This document shows, in pieces, positions 15,854 to 24,600 of a DNA stretch of 64,000 nucleotides; within the stretch, counting starts at the first letter, position 1, and every line of letters begins with the position of its first letter. This DNA is from Meiothermus sp. Pnk-1 (GTDB taxonomy: Bacteria; Deinococcota; Deinococci; Deinococcales; Thermaceae). Under the pieces are notes generated by a model. It saw nothing but the letters and a program-made list of their open reading frames with translations, ran no database searches and was not told where the DNA came from. The translations under genes and the position numbers were made by a program. The DNA is taken from contig NZ_QKOB01000017.1 in NCBI RefSeq assembly GCF_003226535.1, positions 1 through 64,000 of the forward strand, in the 5' to 3' direction.

Positions 15854-17107
15854 GTGAGCTACCGTGTACTCATGCCCAGGGCAGAAACCGTCATTCTAAA
15901 GCTGCGCGACCCCGGGGCGGGCAAGCGACGCTGGCTCGACCAGACCGCCGAGCTGTTCCGCCAGGGGACGCAGCTGGGACTCGACTATGCCCTGAGCAAC
16001 CAAACCAGTAATAGGGGGAAGATCCATGCCGCCACCTACCCGAAGATCCGCGCCCTGGGCCTGCCCTCCGACTACTGCCGCATGGCGGTCAACCAGGCGG
16101 TGCAGCTCGCCCGGAGCCACTTCGGGCTGCGCAAGGGCCAGCGGCGGGCGGGCAAACCTACGACGGTTCGTAGTCAGGGGATCGGGCTCGGGGTCAACGC
16201 CTACCGGGTGGTTGGTTCCGCCCTTCGGCTTTCCACCGGGGTGCAAGGTGACTACCTCTGGCTCCCCCTGTGCGTCCCCGCCCGTTGGCGGGACAAGCTG
16301 CAACACGTCAAAGGTGATGCAAGGCTGTTCAAGCGGGGCGAAGACTGGTACGTGATGCTGCCCCTGCGCGTACCCCACACCCCAACCGTCCGTGACGGCG
16401 ACGGTGAATCCACCGTCATCGGGGTTGACCTCGGGGTTGTACGCCTCCTGACCGCGAAGCATCCCCACGGCTGCCTGGTCGTGAACGGCAAGCCCGTCCG
16501 CCATAAGCGCGAACACCGAGCCTCCCTCCGCAAGCGCCTCCAGCGCCACCGCCGCACCGACCGGGTGCGGGCCATGCGGGGCAAGGAGCGGCGCTGGATG
16601 ACCGACCTCAACCATAAGGTGAGCCGCCGGTTGGTGGACCTGGCCCTTCAGTACCCCAATCCGGTACTCGCCTTCGAGAAGCTGGACGGGATACGGGATA
16701 GGGTGCGGGGGAGCAAGCGGTTCAACCGGATGGTCTCTTCCTGGGCCTTCCGGCAACTGGTGGACTTCGTGCTGTACAAGGCGGAGCGGGCGGGGGTGCG
16801 GGTCATCTTCGTGGATCCCCGCCGGACCAGCCGCACCTGCCCAAAGTGCGGCCACGCTACCCGGGCCAACCGACCTGAGCAGGGCCACTTCCGATGTGTG
16901 GCCTGCGGCTACCAGGGCAACGCCGACGTGGTAGCTTCTCTCAACATCGCTGGCGTAGCGGCTGGACTGCTGCGCCAAGGGCCGCCTGACACGGCCCGTC
17001 CGGGGCGACCCGGACAGGCTCCTTCCGTGGGGAGGGGGCTGGATGGAGTAAAGGTGTGTGAGGCGCAAGCTTTGCATACAGACTCCAACCTTGAAAGTTC
17101 CGCGTAG
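15854..17107 (+). CDS. tnpB: TnpB RNA-guided nuclease of an IS200/IS605-type element
   Basis: This is a 417-residue TnpB starting with GTG 15854. Motifs: TVIGVDLGVVRLLTAKHP (RuvC-I Asp), PVLAFEKLDGIRD (RuvC-II Glu), zinc ribbon CPKCGHATRANRPEQ..CVACG, and NADVVASLNIA (RuvC-III Asp). The nuclease appears intact. The last 50 residues run into the right end, which holds GGAACCCCCGTTCC and a second GC-rich stem before GGAGGATGTCA near 17143-17153, the likely guide-RNA 3' scaffold. No tnpA accompanies it. It is clearly different from the TnpB at 6926. Confidence 0.87.
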   Translation: MSYRVLMPRAETVILKLRDPGAGKRRWLDQTAELFRQGTQLGLDYALSNQTSNRGKIHAATYPKIRALGLPSDYCRMAVNQAVQLARSHFGLRKGQRRAGKPTTVRSQGIGLGVNAYRVVGSALRLSTGVQGDYLWLPLCVPARWRDKLQHVKGDARLFKRGEDWYVMLPLRVPHTPTVRDGDGESTVIGVDLGVVRLLTAKHPHGCLVVNGKPVRHKREHRASLRKRLQRHRRTDRVRAMRGKERRWMTDLNHKVSRRLVDLALQYPNPVLAFEKLDGIRDRVRGSKRFNRMVSSWAFRQLVDFVLYKAERAGVRVIFVDPRRTSRTCPKCGHATRANRPEQGHFRCVACGYQGNADVVASLNIAGVAAGLLRQGPPDTARPGRPGQAPSVGRGLDGVKVCEAQALHTDSNLESSA

Positions 17108-17226
17108 GAACCCCCGTTCCCGACTCGCCGTGGCGAGGCGACGGGGAGGATGTCAGCTCGTCTGTTACTGGAAAGGGGGGTGGGGGCGAAGCTATTCTCA
17201 TCTAGCCTTGGGCCCCCAGGTGGTAG

Positions 17227-17475
17227 CTGCCGCGCTCGAGGGCCGAGGCTTTGCTCGAGCCCGACTCCAGGGAAGCGTCCCGTCTGGGCCGAATTCTGCT
17301 CGAGGCCGAGCCCTACGACCGGGAGGCGCTCTGGCTCACCCTCGAGGCCCTGCGCCGCACGGGGAACCACCGGAGCCTGAGCCGGCTGTACGCGGAGGCC
17401 CGGGCGAGGATGCTCGAGGTCGGGGAGGCCTTGCCGGAGCGCTGGCAGAGTTTCCTCACCCCGGCTCCTGCCTGA
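17227..17475 (+). pseudogene. BTAD (SARP-type) regulator, C-terminal remnant
   Basis: The frame opens after a stop at 17224 and reads EALLEPDSREASRLGRILLE, EPYDREALWLTLEALRRTGN and RSLSRLYAEARARMLEVGEA. This is the last part of the bacterial transcriptional activation domain (TPR-like) of SARP-family regulators. The DNA-binding part is absent; the right end of the tnpB element lies about 70 bases upstream, so insertion or deletion there probably removed the rest. It ends 90 bases before the lipoprotein gene, which it may once have controlled. Confidence 0.55.
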
Positions 17476-17565
17476 GCCCCCCCTCCGCCCACCGGCAAAA
17501 CCCGGCCTTTTTCTGACCGCCATCTGACCGGCCCGGCCGTACCTTGAGGGTCGAAAGGAGAAAGC

Positions 17566-20220
17566 ATGTTCGATCGGCGATGGTGCATTCCGGCCCTGGC
17601 ATCGGCAACCGCCCCCACCCTGACCCGATTCAAAACCCGGCGCGGGGTCGGTCTGAACCCCTCGGTTTTACTGGCCTTGCTTTGGGTAGGGCTCGTGGCC
17701 TGCGGAGGCGGGAACCCCAACCCCGGCTCGAATCAACCGCCCACCGCCAGATTCACCGCCGCAGACACCGTACAGGCCGGTACGCCGCTGGCCTTTGACG
17801 GCTCGGCCTCCACCGACCCTGACAATGACCCGCTGAGCTTTAGCTGGGACTTCGGCGACGGTTCAAGGGGCGGGACCGCCAGGATCGCCCATATCTTCCC
17901 CAAGGCAGGCAGCTTCAAGGTGACGCTCACGGTCGCGGACGGCAAGGGCGGAGTCCACAGCAGCGAGAAAACCATCACCGTCTCCCCGCCTCCGGCCCCG
18001 AGTAAGACCGTAGCCGTGCGAGGGCTGGTAAAGGGGATTGACGACGGGCCGCTGGCGGGCGTCAACGTCTCGGTCGTTGGGGGTTCGGCCACCGGGACGA
18101 CCGGAGCGGACGGGACGGTGACGTTGAATTTGGGCGTCGGGGTGGATGTGACCCTCAGGCTCTCCAAGGAGGGTTATGCCGAGCAGTTCAAGGTCGTCAA
18201 CCTCCCCGGTAACGTCGGGGAGGATGGGTATTTTGAAGCCCGCCTGATACCCCGCGAGGCTCCCAAAACCCTCGCCGACGCGGCCAAGGGCGGGAATCTG
18301 GAGGGAAAAGACGGGGTGAAGATCGGCCTACCGGCAGGGGGGCTGCTGGACCCCTCCGGCAAACCCGTCTCCGGCGCAGTGCAGGTGAGCATGACCCCGG
18401 TGGACGTGACCGGCGCGGCCCTGCCCGCCTTCCCGGGGCGCTTTGAGGGGATCGAGCCGGACGGCTCGAGAAACCCCATCGTCAGCCTGGGCACGGTGGA
18501 GTTCGTCCTTTCCCAGAACGGGCAGCGCTTGCAGGTGGCCCCGGGGAAGACGGCGAGCCTCGAGCTGCCCCTCTACGCCAACGCCTTTATAGACGGAAGC
18601 GTGCTCAAGGTTGGGGACAAGGTGCCGCTGTGGTCGCTGGACGAGCGGAGCGGAACCTGGATCAACGAGGGCGAGGGAACCGTGGTGGCGAGCGCGAGTT
18701 CCCCCACGAAACTGGCGGTGCAGGCGCGGGTGGCGCACTTTGGCTGGTGGAACCTGGACTACGTACCCGATCGGGCCAACCCCAAACTCCGCTGCGTCAA
18801 CGACGTGCCGGGGCAGTATGACGATATCTTCGCCCAGGCTCAAATTTGCAATATGCTGGCCGAAATAGACCGGGGACTGTCGGGGAACTCGACGCTTCCC
18901 GGCTACGCCGCCACGACCACCATCCCCATCGGCGGGGGGGTGCCGCTTCCCATCCCGGCCGGGGTCAAGGTGATCCTCAAAGGTTCGGCGCTCGGCGGCT
19001 CCTGGGCCGGCCAGGCCACGGTGAACCTGCCCAAGAACAGCAGCGACGAGATCCTCATCCCCCTACGACCCCTCACCCTCACCGGCGACTACTGGACGTC
19101 CTTCGCCACCCTGCCGGGGACGAACGACATCTTTGAGTACCGGATCCTGCCCGACAGCCAGAAGCGGCTCGTGGCGATCGTCTCGACCAGGCGATGGGAA
19201 GGGAACAACTCCAGGCCCATCATCTCGGTGCAGCGCTGGAACGGGAGCGCCTGGTCGAAGGTCACCGACGACCTCGAGGGCGAAGTCAACGCTGCGCCCT
19301 TCGCTTGCGCAGACTTTGTCCTGGACCAAGACGATAACCCGGTGGTAGTGTACACGTACCCAGTCCCGAACACCTCGTACCACGAATACTTCGTGCGGCG
19401 CTGGAAACCCGGCGGCTGGGTGGCGGTGGGGCCGGACGGCGGGAAGCTTCCGGGCCAGAGGTACTCTACGTGTAGCGAGAGCCCCTCGCTGGCCGTGGGG
19501 GCGGACAACCAGCCGATTGTGGCCTACGAGCTGAACGGCGCTGCTTACGTGCGGCGCTTCGACGGGGCCAACTGGGTGGGCATGGGGCCATCGGAGGGGA
19601 AACTCAACGGCTCCATCCCAGCCAACCACGTCGTCATGGTGCTGGACTCCAGCGGGAACCCGGTGGTGATCTGGCGGGCCTACAATACCTCCGACAGCTA
19701 CGCCCTGCGCTACAAACCCACCCCCACCCCCTCCTGGGAGGCCATCGGGCCAAACAACGGGCTTTTGCCCACGTCGCTCCCGCTGCTCGGGTTCTACCCG
19801 ACCAGCCTGATCCTGGATGCCTCGGGTAACCCGGTGGCAGCGGGTGCGGCCGATATCTGCAGCAGCCCGTCGTGTGGCTCGGCTTACATGGGCGTGGCGA
19901 TCTACCGCTACGACGGAACCCAGTGGCAGACGTCCGGGGGGCACACCGCTAGCCCCAACGGGTATCTCTCGAACAGACCGGGGCGAAGGGCTTTGGTGCT
20001 CGACGCCAGCAACCACCCGCTGATGGCCTGGGTAGAGCTCAGCGTCCTCTACGTTCAGCGCTGGAACGGCTCGGTCTGGACCGGAGTGGGCTCCGACAGC
20101 GGGGCCTTTGGCAACGGGTACAACGCCCCCACCCTGGTTCGGGACGGCGCGGGGAACCTGCTGTTGGGCTTCAAGTTGATCGGCGGGCAAAAAATAGAGA
20201 TCTACCGATACGTCCCTTGA
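17566..20220 (+). CDS. Large surface lipoprotein with PKD domain
   Basis: This 884-residue protein has a long N-terminus and a lipobox LVACGGG at about residue 45, so it should be lipid-anchored. Next comes a PKD domain at about residues 55-145, with LAFDGSASTDPDNDPLSFSW and WDFGDGSRGGTARIAHIFPK. A carboxypeptidase-regulatory-like beta domain follows (about 148-225; GLVKGIDDGPLAGVNVSVVG). The C-terminal half has repeated VQRWNGSAWSKV / VRRFDGANWVGM / VQRWNGSVWTGVG units, like a beta-propeller. No enzyme motif is seen. Its role is probably surface adhesion or glycan contact, which is inference. Confidence 0.75.
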   Translation: MFDRRWCIPALASATAPTLTRFKTRRGVGLNPSVLLALLWVGLVACGGGNPNPGSNQPPTARFTAADTVQAGTPLAFDGSASTDPDNDPLSFSWDFGDGSRGGTARIAHIFPKAGSFKVTLTVADGKGGVHSSEKTITVSPPPAPSKTVAVRGLVKGIDDGPLAGVNVSVVGGSATGTTGADGTVTLNLGVGVDVTLRLSKEGYAEQFKVVNLPGNVGEDGYFEARLIPREAPKTLADAAKGGNLEGKDGVKIGLPAGGLLDPSGKPVSGAVQVSMTPVDVTGAALPAFPGRFEGIEPDGSRNPIVSLGTVEFVLSQNGQRLQVAPGKTASLELPLYANAFIDGSVLKVGDKVPLWSLDERSGTWINEGEGTVVASASSPTKLAVQARVAHFGWWNLDYVPDRANPKLRCVNDVPGQYDDIFAQAQICNMLAEIDRGLSGNSTLPGYAATTTIPIGGGVPLPIPAGVKVILKGSALGGSWAGQATVNLPKNSSDEILIPLRPLTLTGDYWTSFATLPGTNDIFEYRILPDSQKRLVAIVSTRRWEGNNSRPIISVQRWNGSAWSKVTDDLEGEVNAAPFACADFVLDQDDNPVVVYTYPVPNTSYHEYFVRRWKPGGWVAVGPDGGKLPGQRYSTCSESPSLAVGADNQPIVAYELNGAAYVRRFDGANWVGMGPSEGKLNGSIPANHVVMVLDSSGNPVVIWRAYNTSDSYALRYKPTPTPSWEAIGPNNGLLPTSLPLLGFYPTSLILDASGNPVAAGAADICSSPSCGSAYMGVAIYRYDGTQWQTSGGHTASPNGYLSNRPGRRALVLDASNHPLMAWVELSVLYVQRWNGSVWTGVGSDSGAFGNGYNAPTLVRDGAGNLLLGFKLIGGQKIEIYRYVP

Positions 20221-20264
20221 CTTCCTGGCGTGACGTCCTCCCCCGAATTCATTCGGGGGCCTCC

Positions 20265-21474
20265 TCAAGAGGCACGCAGGTCCGACCTGCGCTTCGGTTC
20301 GTGGACCGTATGCCATCCCGGCCGGAATGACAAGACCACGGGCCGCGCCACGCGGCCACTACTCCCCTGGATGGGAGATACCTGGAATGCGCGCTCGTAG
20401 ATGTTCAGCGCGCCGTTCACGTCCGCTTGGGCTGTCCACCCGCATTGGCAGCGGTACAACCCGCGATGAATCCGGCTTGCCTCGCACACCCTGCCGCAGG
20501 CGTGGCACGTGCGGGAGGTGTTCCGCTCATCCACATCGGTTCGGACTGCGATCCCGGCGATCTCCGCTTTGTATCGGATCATGTCCACGACCTTCCGGTA
20601 GGACCAGTTGTGGAGGCGTTGGTTCAGCCGATCGCCGTAGTCGATAGCCCCTCGGATACCGGTCAGCTCGCCGATGGCAATCTCCTTGGCCCCACGCTGG
20701 ACACACGCGCGGACGAAGTGCGCGGTGACCATGTGCAGCAGGTGTTCGACCTGTCGGCGTTCTTTGCGGGCGATCTCCCTGTACCGTCGGGACATGCGGG
20801 GGTTCTCCCGCGACGGCGGCTTAACCTTTGCCCGCACCTTCTGCCCGTACCGCCGAACCGCCTTGAATCGCCGCGCCGTCCTCGAAGGCGGCGGCCAGGA
20901 GCACCGCCACACGACCCGTGCCGTGGTTCTTACGGGGCAGGACCTCCACCACCAGGCGGGCTTCCAGTTGCCCGGTCAACTTGTCGTAGGTGATGCAGAC
21001 CTGCCGCACCCGTTCGTACTCCACGTCAGGGCGGTGGCCGATCCGGAAGGTGACGGAGCGGACGCCATCCGCCCGTCCCTTGCCCAGGGAGAGCGTCAGG
21101 CGGTCGCCTTCTAGCGTGAACCCGCTCTGGACGTACTTGAGCGGGGAGAGCCTGGCCTTGGGCCGGAACCCAGGCGCGTTATGGCCCGTCTGCCCGTTGC
21201 GGCGGAGGGCGAAGAACGACTGCCACGCCTGCCGCACCTCGTCGCGGGTGAGCTGCGCGGACATGGAGTAGTAGCCCTTCGCCCTGGGGAGGGCGGCCAG
21301 GATGCGGTTGAGGTTGGACCGGCGCACATCGACCCGGCCGGTCTCCTCTTGCCGGCGGCGGAGGTGCCACATCAGCCCGTTGTAGACCTTGGTGGCGCAG
21401 AACATCGCATCCCGGAGGACCCGCTCGGTCTCGGGATCGGCGTGGATCTGCGCCTTGATCGTCAGCATCGGCAT
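20265..21474 (-). pseudogene. tnpB pseudogene (frameshift, RuvC-I motif missing)
   Basis: The N-terminal half (21474 down to about 20890) reads MLTIKAQIHADPETERVLRD and GYYSMSAQLTRDEVRQAWQS. It continues as far as GTGRVAVLLAAAFEDGAA, where a TnpB should show the DLG of RuvC-I. That motif is gone, and the frame then shifts. The C-terminal half continues with KAVRRYGQKVRAKVKPPSRE, EIAIGELTGIRG (Glu), CHACGRVCEAS..CQCG and TAQADVNGALNIYERAF. A short deletion plus frameshift has therefore removed the first catalytic Asp. Confidence 0.75.
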
Positions 21475-21600
21475 CCGTCTTCCGCTCCTCGATGTAGCGT
21501 TCTATCCCCGCAGCCGAGATGTTCCCGGCGCTGCCCACGTAAAAGGAGGGCGTCCATTCAGGCGCATGCACAAAATACCACAAAACGACCGCCCACCATG
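21461..21600 (-). pseudogene. IS200-type TnpA, C-terminal remnant
   Basis: On the minus strand one frame reads WAVVLWYFVHAPEWTPSFYV followed by GSAGNISAAGIERYIEERKT. This is the C-terminal helix segment of IS200/IS605 Y1 transposases. The HUH motif and catalytic Tyr are missing. Its position directly before tnpB matches the usual tnpA-tnpB order. Confidence 0.55.
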
Positions 21601-21691
21601 CTATGTGCTCCTTCGGAGCACGTGGGGGAGTCCATGTATCCCCGCTCTGAAGAGGTGGGGGATTATAGCTCCCCCACACCCCCTCTTTTCT

Positions 21692-24600
21692 CTAAGACCT
21701 CTTTTCCAGATAGGCGCGCACGGTTTCGGGATCGGTCTTTGGCATGACCTCGAGGCCAAACTCCCCAAAGCCCGGGGGTACGAGGCGGAGTTTACCCCAG
21801 CGGGCCAGGGAAATCCCCACCACCCGCCCTTCCTCCAGCAGGTCCTCTCCCACCTCGTCCGGGGGCCTGAGGCCCAATCGGCGGAGGGCTTCCAGCAGGG
21901 GCCGGTAGGCGGGGTCCACCAGCTCCAGGGCCTCGTCCCAGGCGAGGCTTTCTTGAGGGCCAAGGAGGGCCTCCAGCTCCTGGAAGCCTGGGTCCCAGGC
22001 TTCTCCTTCCCGGAAGACCACGAAGGGAAAGCCCATGAGGGTGAGCCTCCTCCGGATTTCCCCGTCCTTTTGGGCCTGCCCGGGGTCCTGGTGGTGGGGG
22101 CCGTCCACATACACGCCGACCCCTCTGGCGTAGTAAAAGTCCAGGCGGGTGTGGGTGCCCCCTAGGTCCAGGGTGTACTGGGCCTGGTCCGGCAAGGGGA
22201 GCCCCCGGCGGTAGCACTCCAGGACCCAGCGCTTTTCCAGCTCGCTCTCGCACCGGTTGAGGAGTTCTATCAGGTGTGGGGGGAGGTCCTCTTCCTCTTC
22301 CGCCTGGAAGTGGGCTTCCTGCAGGAGGGCGAAGACGGGCATGACCAGGGTGCGGTCCAGGAGGGGATGGTCCCCCTGGTTGCCGTAGTCCATCAGGCAC
22401 TCGTAGCAGGCTCGTTCGCAGGCCGCTTCCTCTCCCTCGTGCATGAGGCGGAGGGCGGTGGTGGCCAGCTCTTGGAGGGGATGGGGGGTTTCCTGGCTGG
22501 GCCAGGTGGCCAAGGCCGCCAAGGCCCCAAGCCCCCCTTCCTGCCCCTCCGCCAGAACCACCCGGTAGGGCACCTCCCTTTGCGGGGTGGGCTGGAGGAA
22601 GCCCCAAAGCTCGTCGTCCGCCAGCTCCAAAACCACCAGGGCGGCCTTGCGAAAGGCGGCGAGGAGGCTTTTGTAGAAGGCGGGGATCCTCTGGGGGTCA
22701 AGGCCAGGGGGCGCCGGCACCTCCAGGGCCAGGACGTCGCTTTCCGCCCGGGCCTCGAGGACTACCCCCTTCCTCAGGTCCCCCTCCTGCCCGCCCGCCG
22801 GGCACCGCCCCTCCCTGCCCTCGCGCCAGGGGTGCTCCTGGAGCTCTTTTTCCGTGAGGAGGAAGCGGCGGCACTTGCGGCAGTAGACGAAGCCTTCCTG
22901 CAAGGGGTTTTCCTCCTCCTCCAAAAGCCAGGAGCGAAGCCCCTTGTTCATGGCCACCACCTCGGCGTTGTGCTCGTAGAGGAGGCGGTAAGCCCCGCTT
23001 CGGAAGGCCTTGGGGTTTTTGGGCCTCCAGTCCCATTCCACCTCGTACCCCAGGCGCGCCCGGTCCTCCTCCTCGCTGCTGATGCGCCGCCGGGGGGTGC
23101 CCATGAGCACGGGAGGAGGGAGGAGCCGCACCGTGGGAACCTCCCCGCTCAGGTCCTTGTGGCACCAGCGGCACCGGGGCCCTAAGGCTTCCACGTGCCC
23201 GCAGGTGCACCGTTTGGCCAGGCGTAGGTCCTCCTCCTTGGGCAGAAAGGCCAGGCGGTCCAGGTGGTAGCGGCGGGCCCCGTAGTAGAGGGTGTTGCCG
23301 GGGGCGAACTCGGTGAGGGCGATGAAGGTGGGCCGCTCCAGGCGTTCCACCTCCCCGCCGGGGGTGAGGAGCTCCACCCAGGTGGTGGCCCGGCCGAAGG
23401 CGTAGTTGGGGAGGAAGCCCCGGCCCGCCAGGTAGCCCCGGAGGTCTAGGTCCACCAGGTGCTTTCGTTGCCGGTCCGCCCGCTCCATCTCCGCCTGGAC
23501 CTCGTCCTTGTGGGGATGGTGGGGGCCCATGTGGCGCAGGCGGTTGGCGTACTCCGTGTAGCGGGCCTGGGCGTCTTGGTACTCCTCCCGCCAGGGGTTG
23601 AGCTCCCGGTCCAGGGCCTGGGGAAAGCCCCCCACCGTCTCCTGCAGGAAGTCCTCCGAGAACCAGGGGAAGCGGGCCATCTCCCGGGCGAAGGCCTCCC
23701 GCACCGCCTGGAGCACCTCCTCCCGGTGGTGGGCGAGGAGTTGGGCCAGGTCCTGGGCGAAGGAGGCCCGCAAAGGGTAGAAGCGGGCCTGGTCCTCGTA
23801 GTCCACCGCCTGGCTCACCTTGGCGGGCAAGGAGAACCCCTTCTGGGCCAGAACCTCCAGGACCAGGGCCCGCACGTGGGCCTGGGCCAGGCGGGGGTTG
23901 TCCAGGAGGAAGCGGGGAGCCTGGATGGTTCCCCGGACCATCTTCTCGGGGAAGCGGTAGAAGTACTGGTCGTGCCCCAGGGACCCGGCGAAGGCCTGGA
24001 TCAGGGCAGGCTGCCCCTTCCGGCCCGCCCGGCCCGAGCGCTGGGCGTAGTTGGCGGGGGAAGGGGGGATGTTGCGCAGGAAGACCGAGGACAGGGCCCC
24101 GATGTCAATGCCCATCTCCAAGGTGGGGGTGGCCACCAGGACGCTTAAAGGGTCCTGGGGGTTGCGGAAGCGTTCCTCCAGCCTCCGCCGCTCCTCCCCG
24201 GAGACCTGGGCGGAGTGGGCGCGGGCCTCGAGGGGCGTGGCGAAGGCGCGCCGCCGGTAGAGGTGCTCGTAAAAGGGATGGACGCGCCGCTTCTCCAGGG
24301 GCTGGCCGGGGAACTCGGGGGAGATCTGGAGGGCGTGGAGGGGGCCGGTGTAGCCGCTCCGGGGGCAGACCAGGTACTCCCCCTCCGTCTTTTCCAGGAG
24401 GATGGCGTTGTGGTTCAGGGCCACCCCCTCCACCTTGCCCCGGCCCCAGGCCGGGAACTCCCAGGGCATCAGGACCGCCTTTTCCTTGAGCCGCTTCACC
24501 GCCTTTTTCAGGAGGGCCCGGGCCTCCTCCCACGGCAAGCCCAAGGCCCGCATGGTCCAGGCCTCAAAGAGGCTCGGCCGCCGGGTGCCATGGAGGAGGA

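Larger units (their letters stand above)
20225..21690 (-). mobile_element. Decayed IS200/IS605 element (tnpA remnant + tnpB)
   Basis: The right end near 20240-20262 holds CCCCCGAATTCATTCGGGGG, a 20-base perfect hairpin close to CGTCACGCC. The left end near 21615-21685 holds GAGCACGTGGGGGAGTCCAT and paired CCCCGCTCTGAAGAGGTGGGG. A very similar left-end layout occurs at 55495-55545. The body carries a tnpA tail and a broken tnpB, so it cannot move by itself. Confidence 0.65.

Noticed and set aside
17733-20316. Several long minus-strand frames opposite the PKD lipoprotein gene
   Set aside because: They have no motifs, and the plus-strand frame has a signal/lipobox and recognisable domains.
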